Below are positions 1-7,499 of a DNA stretch of 7,613 nucleotides, piece by piece (the first letter of the stretch is position 1; every line of letters starts with the position of its first letter). The notes under the pieces were generated by a model that searched no databases, was not told where the DNA came from, and was given only the letters and a program-made list of their open reading frames with translations. The translations under genes were made by a program, and so were the position numbers. The stretch covers positions 22,286-29,898 of the forward strand of contig DBWH01000037.1 in NCBI GenBank assembly GCA_002308595.1, read 5' to 3'. This DNA is from Mageeibacillus sp. UBA1243. GTDB lineage: Bacteria; Bacillota; Clostridia; UBA1212.

Positions 1-2493
1 GCAATGCTGACCTTTGTTATCATATACTCCAACATTGAGTCCGGAAATTCGATACGAAGGCAGACAGAGTATTTTGAGAACACGACGATCACGATGAAGC
101 ACGTCACGGAGAACTATCTCGAGGGCGAGCAGCGTATTTGCGACGTCTGGGCGCGCTACATAAGCAGCAAGGACATGACCATCGACGAGGCGGTCTCCTT
201 TATAAGAATTTCGCACGTGCTCCCGAACGCCTCCGCGCATATCGTTTACGCCGACACACTGACCGGCCTTTCAACTAAAGCCGCCAAGGGCGACTCCGAA
301 AACTTTGACGTTACATACTCGCGCATGGAGCTCCTTCAGGACGTGAGCTGGATCAATGAAATCGGTAAATCGATCAACATTACAAGAACCTACACAAACC
401 CTGTAAACGGCGAGCAGTCCATTGCATTCTGCAACACGGTAACGCTCCACGACCCGTCAACGGGCACCCTCAGAAAAGCAATCCTTCTGCGCGTGCTGCC
501 TGTTGCCGAACTTGAGGAAAAATGGGTTTTCCCCAAGGAGGAGTTTAAGAACGCCGAGATCTCCATGATCGACAGGGACGGAAGCTACATCATTAAAGGT
601 CACTCATACAAAAATTCAAACCTTTTTGAGTTCTACAGGTCATATAACACAATCGGTTCGGCCGCCGCGGAGGAACTTTTCGCAAGAATCACTTCGGAGA
701 CGGGCTCTGTCAGGATGCTCAACTCGCGCGGTGAGGAGTGCATACTCGCGTTTACGCCTGTTGCCGCGACGGAGGGCTGGACGCTCCTCAGCTTCATGCC
801 TATGAAGGACCTCAGCGTGGACACCCAAAATTGGCTGCTCATCGGTATTGTCTCTGTCGGCCTCCTTGCGCTATTCATATTCGACCTCACAGTCATGGTT
901 TACTTCAACAAGAAGCTCCGCGCTACCGCCAAGGAAGCCGCTGCCGCCAATAAAGCCAAAACGGTCTTCCTGTCGACAATGTCCCACGACATAAGGACGC
1001 CTATGAACGCAATCATAGGGCTCACGATGATTGCGAGGAAAAACCTTGGCGATACAAAGTCGGTGGAAGAGAATCTGCGCAAGATCACATTGGCGAGCAA
1101 CCACCTGCTCACGCTCATCAACGACATTCTCGACATCTCCAAGGTCGAGAGCGGAAAGCTGAGTCTCTGCCCGCAGACGTTCTCCATTGTTGAGACGGTG
1201 GAAAACCTTGTGAACATTTCGCAGCCGCAGGTTAAGGAAAAACACATTGACTTCAATTTCAGGACAAGCAGGATTGAGACCGAGTACCTTTACGCGGACC
1301 AGCTGAGACTGAATCAGATTTATATAAACATTCTCTCCAATGCGCTCAAGTATACGGAGCCGGGCGGCAGTGTCAGCGTTGATATGCGCGAAGAGGAGAG
1401 CCCGAAGTCAGGGTGCGTGCGCCTCACGTATATCGTTGCCGACACCGGCATGGGCATGAGCCCCGAGTTTATGGCGACAATGTACCAGCCGTTCTCGCGC
1501 CAGACTGACAGCCGCGTGAACCGCATCCAGGGAACGGGCCTCGGACTTGCGATAACCAAGCAGATGGTGGACCTTATGGGCGGAACCATCGACTGCCGGA
1601 GCGAACAGGGCAGGGGCACGACTTTTACGATTGTGCTGGATATACCCGTTGCCGACCGCCGGAAGGACGAGCTGAAGCTTGATCCTATGGACGTGCTTGT
1701 CGTTGACGACGACGAGGTGCTTCTTGAGACCGCGGTTGATACATTGGCGTCACTCGGACTGACTGCGGATTGTGCGGGAAGCGGGCCTGAAGCGCTCGGA
1801 ATGATTGAGAGCAGGCATGCGGCGGGGCGTGACTACCGCGTTGTGATCGTTGACTGGAAGATGCCGGGCGTTGACGGTATGGAGACCATACGCAGGATCC
1901 GTTCGGAGCTTGGCTCCAACGTGCCGATACTGCTGATTTCCGCCTACGACTGGGCGGATATTGAGGATACCGCCAAGGCCGCCGGAGCGAACGGATTCGT
2001 CAGCAAACCACTGTTCCGCTCAACGCTTTTTGATAAGATAAGCGAGATTATCGGCACAGAGACCGAAGCGGACGAGCAGAAGAACGGCGACGCGGACCTT
2101 GCCGGTATGAACATACTTGTCGCCGAGGACAACGACATAAACTGGGAGATCATCTCCACCATCCTCGACATGTACGGAATAACCACGGAACGCGCCGAAA
2201 ACGGCCGCGTCTGTGTCGAAAAGATGAAGTCTGCCGCGGAAGGCAGCTACGACCTGATATTTATGGATATACAGATGCCCGAGATGAACGGACTCGACGC
2301 CACAAAGTGCATCCGATCTCTTGAAGACCCGTGGGCATCTTCAATTCCGATCATCGCCATGACGGCGGACGCTTTCTCCGAGAACGTGACTGAGTGTCTG
2401 AACGCAGGCATGAACGGACATATCGCAAAACCCGTTGACGTCAAACTCGTCGTAAAAGAGATTCGCAGAATCAAGGAGGAAAAGAAAAAATGA
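1..2493 (+). CDS. Membrane hybrid histidine kinase with two receiver domains (5' end cut by the window)
   Basis: A sensor kinase that should autophosphorylate on His and pass phosphate to its own receivers. The frame is open to base 1, and the first Met (base 4) lies inside a hydrophobic stretch (LTFVIIYS) that looks like the end of TM1, so the true start is probably upstream. Residue numbers count from that Met. Residues ~10-275 form an extracytoplasmic sensor, probably Cache-like, ending in a typical GWTLLSFMP strand. TM2 spans ~277-301. No HAMP is evident; a short Ala/Lys-rich helix leads to HisKA (H328 in SHDIRTPMN). The ATPase domain has N box N442-N446, G1 box DTGMGM (480-485) and G2 box GTGLG (510-514). 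REC1 (~562-680) has D568-D570, phospho-acceptor D617, S646 and K668. REC2 (~702-825) has E708/D709, D755, T787 and K809. There is no Hpt domain; a separate Hpt gene lies at 5575. The next gene overlaps it by 4 bases. The kinase call is firm; the ligand and sensor fold are inferred. Confidence 0.95.
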   Translation, partial: AMLTFVIIYSNIESGNSIRRQTEYFENTTITMKHVTENYLEGEQRICDVWARYISSKDMTIDEAVSFIRISHVLPNASAHIVYADTLTGLSTKAAKGDSENFDVTYSRMELLQDVSWINEIGKSINITRTYTNPVNGEQSIAFCNTVTLHDPSTGTLRKAILLRVLPVAELEEKWVFPKEEFKNAEISMIDRDGSYIIKGHSYKNSNLFEFYRSYNTIGSAAAEELFARITSETGSVRMLNSRGEECILAFTPVAATEGWTLLSFMPMKDLSVDTQNWLLIGIVSVGLLALFIFDLTVMVYFNKKLRATAKEAAAANKAKTVFLSTMSHDIRTPMNAIIGLTMIARKNLGDTKSVEENLRKITLASNHLLTLINDILDISKVESGKLSLCPQTFSIVETVENLVNISQPQVKEKHIDFNFRTSRIETEYLYADQLRLNQIYINILSNALKYTEPGGSVSVDMREEESPKSGCVRLTYIVADTGMGMSPEFMATMYQPFSRQTDSRVNRIQGTGLGLAITKQMVDLMGGTIDCRSEQGRGTTFTIVLDIPVADRRKDELKLDPMDVLVVDDDEVLLETAVDTLASLGLTADCAGSGPEALGMIESRHAAGRDYRVVIVDWKMPGVDGMETIRRIRSELGSNVPILLISAYDWADIEDTAKAAGANGFVSKPLFRSTLFDKISEIIGTETEADEQKNGDADLAGMNILVAEDNDINWEIISTILDMYGITTERAENGRVCVEKMKSAAEGSYDLIFMDIQMPEMNGLDATKCIRSLEDPWASSIPIIAMTADAFSENVTECLNAGMNGHIAKPVDVKLVVKEIRRIKEEKKK

Positions 2494-3776
2494 AGAAAAT
2501 AATCTGTGCTGTTTTAGCCGTCCTGACCTTTGCGACGCTTGCGGCCTGCAGCAAAACGGAAAAGAAGACCGATGAGGGTTTTAAGCCGGCTCTTGACACC
2601 GAAACAAGCTGCAGTATCACCGTCGCCGGAAGTTACGACAACTTTGAGGCTCTTGAGGCTGAATTCGACAGATTCAATGAGATATATCCTAAGGTGCGTC
2701 TCAGCTACGTGAAGCTTGACGATTACAACAACAACCTCGCCACCGTGCTTGAGGGCAACGACAAGCCGAACATTTTCTTCTCATACGCATGGATGATGGG
2801 CAACTCCAAATACGACAAGGTGCTCTCCCACATGGAGGAACTTTCCGACCCGTCTCTTAATCTTGACCTCGGCTGCATCCGCCAGGGCCTTATCAACCGT
2901 GATCCTGAAGGCCGCGTCTACATGGTGCCCGTCTTCTCAAGAACCTACGGCATGCTCGTAAACAAGGACCTTTTCGAAAAAGAAGGTCTCAGCATACCGG
3001 CAACGCCCGCCGAGCTCACCGCAGTCTGCGAAGCGTTCCGCGAAAAAGGCTGCGCCAGCCCCATGATGGGCTACAGCCTGAAATCGTCAAGCTGCCTCAT
3101 GTACACCGTCGCATACCCTCTGTTTGCCGCGACACTCGCCAAGAACCCCGACGCGCTCAAACTCGCCAATGACCTTGACCCGGCCGCGGGAGAATACATG
3201 CGTCCTGCATTGGCGGCAGTCGAGGAGCTTATCAAGAGCGGCTGCGTAAATCTTGAGGAGTGCGACAAGATTGAGGACAACTACACCAAGGTCATCCTGC
3301 GCTTCTTCGAGGGCGACGTGCCCATGATGATCTGCGCGGGCGACACCGTTTCAGGCACCAAAAAGCGTGAAAGCCAATCAGAGGCGTTCAAAAACTCGCC
3401 TTTCAGCTACACGTTTTCACCAATTCCGCTGACGGAAGACGGCGGCTATTTCATCGACAGCCCGTCAATCGAGTTCTCCGTCAACAAGGACGCAGAGAAC
3501 CTTGACATGACAAACGAGTTCATGCGTTTCCTCATCTCAAACGAGGAACTGAACGAGATCGCATCCGTGAAGCGCCTTGTCACGCCGACCAAAGAACTGT
3601 CTCTTGAATCGGTTTACGCGCCTTTTGCAAAGGTTCCCGCAGAGCGCACGATCTCTCCCGAAGTGCTCGGCATCAAAGACCGGCTCACGGTTCAGATAAG
3701 GGTCGCAGCTTTTAAAGTCGGAAAGGGCGAGCTCACGATAGACGAAGCCGTCGCGATGTACGGCAAGTTTGAATAA
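2490..3776 (+). CDS. ABC-type extracellular solute-binding lipoprotein (family 1), likely sensory
   Basis: A 428-residue protein with a classic lipoprotein signal: MKK, a hydrophobic core, and lipobox LAAC with the lipidated Cys at residue 20. Mature protein should be anchored on the outer face of the membrane. A Lys/Glu linker is followed by a strand-rich start (SITVAGSYDNFEALEAEFDR) and the long two-lobed body expected of carbohydrate-type binding proteins; the length is normal for the family. The ATG overlaps the kinase stop (ATGA), with AAGGAGGA at 2473-2480 giving a well-placed ribosome binding site, so translation is probably coupled to the kinase. No permease or ATPase gene is present in the visible flanks. 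I infer that it delivers a ligand to the kinase sensor domain, as LuxP does for LuxQ, but it could instead be an orphan binding protein serving a transporter elsewhere. The ligand cannot be told from sequence. Confidence 0.9.
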   Translation: MKKIICAVLAVLTFATLAACSKTEKKTDEGFKPALDTETSCSITVAGSYDNFEALEAEFDRFNEIYPKVRLSYVKLDDYNNNLATVLEGNDKPNIFFSYAWMMGNSKYDKVLSHMEELSDPSLNLDLGCIRQGLINRDPEGRVYMVPVFSRTYGMLVNKDLFEKEGLSIPATPAELTAVCEAFREKGCASPMMGYSLKSSSCLMYTVAYPLFAATLAKNPDALKLANDLDPAAGEYMRPALAAVEELIKSGCVNLEECDKIEDNYTKVILRFFEGDVPMMICAGDTVSGTKKRESQSEAFKNSPFSYTFSPIPLTEDGGYFIDSPSIEFSVNKDAENLDMTNEFMRFLISNEELNEIASVKRLVTPTKELSLESVYAPFAKVPAERTISPEVLGIKDRLTVQIRVAAFKVGKGELTIDEAVAMYGKFE

Positions 3777-3828
3777 AGAAGCCCCGGGCGCTGCCTGAGA
3801 CTTTTAAGCAGAAAGGAAGAATCGTTAA

Positions 3829-5556
3829 ATGACAGATGCGATTCGGGAAAGTGAATTGCCGGCAGAACCGGGAGCCTTGCGGAAGCGCAAGATTCTGATT
3901 GTCGAGGACGAGTTCGTAAACCGCGAGATACTGATCGCGATGTTGGTCTCTGAGTACGAGATGATTCCGGCTGAGTCAGGAGCGGAAGCGGAGAAAATAC
4001 TATCCCGCCAATGCGCCGAGCTGAGCCTTGTCCTCCTCGACCTCAACCTGCCCGACCGCCACGGCCTTGACATCCTTCGGGGCATGAAGGCGGACCCGTG
4101 CACGGCAAAGATTCCCGTTATCATACTGACATCCGACAAGGAGGCCGAAGTCGAGTGCCTGAACCTCGGTGCGATTGACTTCATACCGAAGCCGTACCCC
4201 ATACAGAAGGTGGTTCAGGCGCGTGTCAGGCGAACCATCGAGCTTTCGGAGGACCGCGACCTTATCCGAAACACGGAGCGGGACCACCTGACGGGCCTTT
4301 ACACGCAGGAGTATTTTTACCGGTACGCCGCGCAGTATGACACTTTCAACCCTGACGTTCCGACAGACGCGCTCGTTCTTGACATAAACCGTTTCCAGAT
4401 GGTGAACGAGCGCTTCGGCAAACAGTACGCGGACGGGGTTCTTGCACGGATAGGGCAGGCTATTGCGGCTGCCTTAGGAGCAGGCGGCGGTATTGCGTGC
4501 AGGAGGAGCGCCGACGTGTTCCTTGTGTACTGCCCGCACCTTACGGACTGGCGGGCGTTCCTCGACGGGATCGTTGACGCCGCCTGCGGAGCGGACAGGG
4601 GGCGAATACGCATTCGCCTTGGCGTGTGCTCCGAAACCGACAAGTCCTTAGAGATGCAGACACGCTTTGACCGCGCTAAATATGCGGCCGATACCGTACG
4701 CGGAAGCTTCAAGGACTGCATTGCTTTTTACGACAAAACGCTTCATGAGAAAGAGGTGTTTGACGAGAGGCTCCTTGACGGGTTCCGGGCGGCGATTGAC
4801 GGAAAACAGTTCAAGGTTTACTTCCAGCCGAAGTACGACATAAGGCCCGAAAAGCCTGTGCTCTGCGGCGCGGAGGCGCTGGTACGCTGGATTCATCCGG
4901 AGCTTGGCTTCATCAGCCCCGGAGTTTTTATCCCGCTTTTTGAGAACAACGGCCTTATAGGGACTCTCGACAGGTACGTCTGGCGCGAGGCGGTGAGGCA
5001 GGTCGGCGAGTGGAAGAAGCAATACGGCCGCTGCGTTCCGGTTTCGGTAAACGTTTCGCGAATAGATATGCTGGAGCCCGACCTTGTCGATACTCTGAAA
5101 GAGCTTGTTAAGGGCTGCGGACTTGAGTACGGCGACCTGCACCTTGAAATCACCGAATCCGCCTACACTGAGGACGCAAAGCAGATCGTTTCGACCGTAA
5201 ACAGCATGCGCGACACAGGTTTTGTGATTGAAATGGACGACTTCGGCTCGGGCTATTCTTCGCTGAATATGATCTCGACATTGCCGATAGACGTTCTCAA
5301 GCTTGACATGATGATAATCCGCAACGCTTTCCGCGAAAACGGCAACGTCAAAATCCTGAAGGTCATCTTCGAGATTGCCGAAACTCTCGAGGTCCCGATG
5401 ATTGCCGAGGGAGTTGAGACTGAGGAACAGATGAAAGCGCTCCGCGACATGGGCTGCGAAATGGTGCAGGGTTACTATTTTGCCCCGCCGCTGCCTGCGG
5501 AAGGTTTTGAAAAACACATTGGCGATTGGCTTTCGGAAACGAAGCCGCACGCCTGA
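3829..5556 (+). CDS. Response regulator with degenerate GGDEF and intact EAL domain (c-di-GMP phosphodiesterase)
   Basis: A 575-residue cytoplasmic protein likely to hydrolyse c-di-GMP to pGpG under phosphorylation control. REC (~20-135) has E26/D27, phospho-acceptor D71, T101 and K121. A GGDEF-fold domain (~145-300) keeps the DHLTGLY entry motif, but the signature reads SADVF (227-231) and no RxxD inhibitory site precedes it, so cyclase activity is very unlikely. EAL (~315-570) has E349 in EALVRW, N408, E440 and E443 in LEITES, D470/D471 in DDFGSGYSS, K491 and D493 in KLD, E527 in EGVE and Q547. These are the metal-binding and catalytic positions known from active EAL enzymes such as RocR, with spacing that agrees with my recollection of that protein. 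The start is supported by AAAGGAAG at 3812-3819. It follows the binding-protein gene by 52 bases and precedes the Hpt gene by 18. No DNA-binding domain is present, so this is the likely output of the relay. Confidence 0.94.
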   Translation: MTDAIRESELPAEPGALRKRKILIVEDEFVNREILIAMLVSEYEMIPAESGAEAEKILSRQCAELSLVLLDLNLPDRHGLDILRGMKADPCTAKIPVIILTSDKEAEVECLNLGAIDFIPKPYPIQKVVQARVRRTIELSEDRDLIRNTERDHLTGLYTQEYFYRYAAQYDTFNPDVPTDALVLDINRFQMVNERFGKQYADGVLARIGQAIAAALGAGGGIACRRSADVFLVYCPHLTDWRAFLDGIVDAACGADRGRIRIRLGVCSETDKSLEMQTRFDRAKYAADTVRGSFKDCIAFYDKTLHEKEVFDERLLDGFRAAIDGKQFKVYFQPKYDIRPEKPVLCGAEALVRWIHPELGFISPGVFIPLFENNGLIGTLDRYVWREAVRQVGEWKKQYGRCVPVSVNVSRIDMLEPDLVDTLKELVKGCGLEYGDLHLEITESAYTEDAKQIVSTVNSMRDTGFVIEMDDFGSGYSSLNMISTLPIDVLKLDMMIIRNAFRENGNVKILKVIFEIAETLEVPMIAEGVETEEQMKALRDMGCEMVQGYYFAPPLPAEGFEKHIGDWLSETKPHA

Positions 5557-5574
5557 CATACAGGAGGTTAAAGT

Positions 5575-5916
5575 ATGCTGACCATCGAAAAACTGCGTAC
5601 ATTCGGCGCCGACGTGGAGGAGGGACTTCAGCGGTGCATAAACAACGAGGCCTTTTATATAAGGCTTGTCGACAAGGCGATACGCGACCCGGCGTTTGAC
5701 AATCTGCGCGAAGCTGCCGAAAAAGGCGACCTCGAAAAGGGTTTTGAGCTCTCGCATGCCTTGAAAGGTGTTGCCGCCAATCTCGCCCTGACGCCCATCT
5801 CAGCGCCTCTCACCGAGGTCACGGAACTTTTCCGCAACCGCTCCGAGACGGGTTACCGCCAATACGTAGACCTCATAATCGCAAAACGCGACGAACTGCT
5901 CGCTCTGTCGCTCTGA
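5575..5916 (+). CDS. Stand-alone histidine phosphotransfer (Hpt) protein
   Basis: A 113-residue, mostly helical protein with the Hpt signature SHALKGVAANL. H61 is the expected phosphorylated His, followed by K64 and G65 as in the HxLKG motif. An Ala (A71) takes the place of the Gly usual a few residues further on. The start has a strong ribosome binding site (AGGAGG, 5562-5567). The family shuttles phosphate between receiver domains. Here the upstream kinase has two RECs but no Hpt, and the EAL protein has an N-terminal REC, so this protein supplies exactly the missing step. It is the last gene before the terminator at 5941. Direction of flow (forward transfer or phosphate drain) is not visible in sequence. 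Confidence 0.92.
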   Translation: MLTIEKLRTFGADVEEGLQRCINNEAFYIRLVDKAIRDPAFDNLREAAEKGDLEKGFELSHALKGVAANLALTPISAPLTEVTELFRNRSETGYRQYVDLIIAKRDELLALSL

Positions 5917-5940
5917 CAGGAGAAAAGCCGCCAATACGCT

Positions 5941-5989
5941 AAAAAGCGCAATCCGTCATCCTGACCGCGGACGACCGATTGCGCTTTTT
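5941..5989. terminator. Bidirectional intrinsic terminator between convergent genes
   Basis: A perfect 13-bp inverted repeat: AAAAAGCGCAATC (5941-5953) and GATTGCGCTTTTT (5977-5989). An inner CGTC/GACG pairing (5954-5957 with 5970-5973) extends it beyond a 3-base bulge. With A-run on one side and T-run on the other, it gives a GC-rich stem followed by U's in both directions. It can end the + strand relay cluster (last stop at 5916) and the - strand acyltransferase (stop at 6011). Confidence 0.92.
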
Positions 5990-6010
5990 ATCTGCTTCAC
6001 GCCGCGCGCA

Positions 6011-7204
6011 TTAAGCCTTCTTTTTGCGCGGCATGTGAAGCTTTTTCATTATCAGCTTCTTTAAAAACCCTATCGCCAATATCACAAGCACGGACACCGC
6101 AATCTCGATCGCAAGCACGTAAAACGTCCTGAAATCATTGGCCTGGGTTCTGTATGACATCCTGAACGGCTCAAGACCGAGGATTGCGCACACAAACAGC
6201 TGAACCACGCCGTGAATGAACAGGAGCCTTAAGGAGTTGTTTCCGCACCAGACGAGCGCCTTGCAGACAAAGCCTGTTTTGATGAGGCAGCGGCAGGCGT
6301 GCACGAACGAATACGTTCCTATGATTGAGTAGACCGCGCTCAGAACGACCGTCCACTCTTTAAGCGACTTGTTCCACATGTTTCCGCCCGAGATGAATCC
6401 GGCGTCCTTAAACATGGATGCGAGCAGTATGAAGAGTCCGTATGCAACTATGCTGTTGACGATGATGATCCACAGCTTTAGCTTTGGCGATAACAGTTCC
6501 TTCTGACCGAAAAGCGCTCCCATGAGCATTATTGCGGCGACCGCGGGGGCCTCGCAGACGTGCAGCGGGAGTATGATGTCGAAGTGCGCGAATACCATTG
6601 TCGTGATCATAAGAGCCGTGAACACCGAAATAAATCTTCCGGGTTTTGAGAGCGCGAAATCGACAACGGCATAGAATATCAGGCTTGCCATGAAAAGCAT
6701 TATGATGAACCAGCCGACCATGATGCAGTTGTAGGGGCCTGTTGTCTGACTGACGCCAAGCTTAGCCGCAAACGACCTCGTGAGGAGCAGTGTCAGGTAT
6801 GAATTCAGCACCTTCTGGAACGTATAACCCTTCGCTATCATGTAGTAGGCCCCGGATATGGCCGTGATGGACAGTGAGTAGGTGAAAAACGGGATGCCTA
6901 TCTGCTTTATCCTTTTGAGGATTATCTCCTTGTAGGTGTGGCGGTACGGACGGTGGTTGTAGCCCGCCATGAAGAAATAGAAGGGCATTATGAAGCCGAA
7001 GAGGCCTCCGAGAATGTAGTATATCCCCTTGTCAAGGGTAAGGGTGTGGAGAGCGATGACAAGGATCATCGCGATGCCCTTGGCGATATCCTGCTCGAGC
7101 ATCCTTGGCTTGGCGGGTTTTGCGGGGCTTTGGACGGCCTTGTCCTCACTGCGGACAGCCGTGTTTCCGGCGGCAGGTCCGTTGCTTACAATTTCAGCTG
7201 ACAT
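6011..7204 (-). CDS. Acyltransferase-3 family integral membrane protein
   Basis: A 397-residue multi-pass membrane protein. After a Pro/Ala/Lys-rich cytoplasmic tail (1-34), the family entry motif appears as DIAKGIAMILVIALHTL, with D39 and the conserved TM1 histidine H53. This is followed by a glycine-rich second helix and FFMAGY (77-82), then basic residues (RPYR, KRIKQ) at the membrane edge. Hydrophobic segments continue to about residue 385, roughly ten in total, and the C-terminus is basic (MPRKKKA). Family members move acyl groups, often acetyl, onto cell-envelope or exported glycans; the acceptor here is unknown. The start has GAGG four bases upstream and AAGGA further up; the internal Met35 lacks a properly spaced site. 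It is transcribed toward the relay cluster and has its own promoter, so co-function is not implied. A related sugar O-acetyltransferase or an uncharacterised membrane acyltransferase are equally possible names. Confidence 0.9.
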   Translation of the reverse strand: MSAEIVSNGPAAGNTAVRSEDKAVQSPAKPAKPRMLEQDIAKGIAMILVIALHTLTLDKGIYYILGGLFGFIMPFYFFMAGYNHRPYRHTYKEIILKRIKQIGIPFFTYSLSITAISGAYYMIAKGYTFQKVLNSYLTLLLTRSFAAKLGVSQTTGPYNCIMVGWFIIMLFMASLIFYAVVDFALSKPGRFISVFTALMITTMVFAHFDIILPLHVCEAPAVAAIMLMGALFGQKELLSPKLKLWIIIVNSIVAYGLFILLASMFKDAGFISGGNMWNKSLKEWTVVLSAVYSIIGTYSFVHACRCLIKTGFVCKALVWCGNNSLRLLFIHGVVQLFVCAILGLEPFRMSYRTQANDFRTFYVLAIEIAVSVLVILAIGFLKKLIMKKLHMPRKKKA

Positions 7205-7288
7205 GTTTCCTCAATCCTTTGTAATATACTTTCCGCGCGGTCTGATGCGGTGACGCAGACGCACGGGTGTAACTTTAACTCTGACTTA

Positions 7289-7297
7289 ATTATATCA
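7289..7297 (-). promoter_or_regulatory. Extended -10 promoter for the acyltransferase gene
   Basis: On the minus strand this reads TGATATAAT, a perfect TATAAT (7294 to 7289) preceded by TGn. At 17-bp spacing the -35 region is poor (TATGCA, 7317 to 7312), as is common for extended -10 promoters. It would give a 5' leader of roughly 75-80 bases before the ATG at 7204. It lies just downstream of the terminator at 7382-7417, so the gene is likely transcribed on its own. Confidence 0.65.
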
Positions 7298-7326
7298 TAA
7301 ACGAATCTGACTGCATAATAAATAAG

Positions 7327-7344
7327 GGGCGTTTTGTCTTTTGT
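7327..7344. repeat. Segment complementary to both arms of the neighbouring terminator
   Basis: GGGCGTTTT (7327-7335) is an exact reverse complement of 7383-7391, inside one terminator arm. The adjoining GTCTTTTGT (7336-7344) is an exact reverse complement of 7405-7413, inside the other arm. A further 6-base match pairs 7348-7353 with 7423-7428. The pairs occur in parallel order, not nested, so they cannot form one simple hairpin. It may be a decayed inverted copy of the terminator, or alternative pairing in a plus-strand RNA. No plus-strand gene follows that such a switch could control. Confidence 0.5.
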
Positions 7345-7381
7345 GCGAGACACACTTGCGAAACTATTTTTAAACGAAATG

Positions 7382-7417
7382 AAAAACGCCCTTTGTCCTT
7401 ACAGACAAAAGACGTTT
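7382..7417 (-). terminator. Intrinsic terminator of the minus-strand gene at 7500
   Basis: On the minus strand, AAACGTCTTTTGTC (7417 to 7404), a 6-base loop, and GACAAAGGGCGTTT (7397 to 7384) form a 14-bp uninterrupted stem with two G-U wobbles, running into a TTTTT tract (7386 to 7382). On the plus strand the two wobbles become A-C mismatches and the run order is wrong, so the element is directional. It lies about 83 bases after the stop codon at 7500-7502, which fits it ending that gene. Confidence 0.85.
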
Positions 7418-7426
7418 CTTTCGTGT

Positions 7427-7476
7427 CTAAGAATCACCAAAAGGTACAAAACCGAGCTAAGAACACCAAAAAGTAT
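7427..7476. repeat. Imperfect direct repeat pair, 30-base period
   Basis: CTAAGAATCACCAAAAGGTAC (7427-7447) and CTAAGAACACCAAAAAGTAT (7457-7476) match at most positions, with one base missing in the second copy, and start exactly 30 bases apart. They sit between the stop codon at 7500 and the terminator at 7382-7417, so they fall in the 3' untranslated part of the minus-strand gene. Only two copies are visible. They could be a short tandem repeat, protein-binding sites or part of a dispersed intergenic repeat family. Confidence 0.6.
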
Positions 7477-7499
7477 ACCAGACGATTGGTTGTCAATTA

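Noticed and set aside
871..1256. Overlapping 118- and 124-codon minus-strand frames opposite the kinase core
   Set aside because: Antisense to the highly conserved HisKA region; no motif and no sign of independent coding.
3777..3828. Possible terminator or internal promoter in the 52-base gap before the EAL gene
   Set aside because: There is a GCCCGGGC palindrome and a weak CTGC/GCAG pairing, but no U-tract follows and no -10/-35 pair is convincing. A ribosome binding site is the only clear element.
4648..5757. A 369-codon minus-strand open frame opposite the EAL and Hpt genes
   Set aside because: It is fully antisense to two well-supported genes, has no recognisable domain, and is explained by their codon bias leaving few stops on the opposite strand.
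7100..7102. Met35 as alternative start of the acyltransferase
   Set aside because: Its purine-rich AAGG abuts the ATG with no proper spacing, whereas the upstream ATG at 7204 has GAGG at a workable distance and a promoter above it.
7427..7476. Start of a CRISPR array
   Set aside because: Only two imperfect repeats, separated by about 10 bases, with no spacer-sized intervals and no cas genes.
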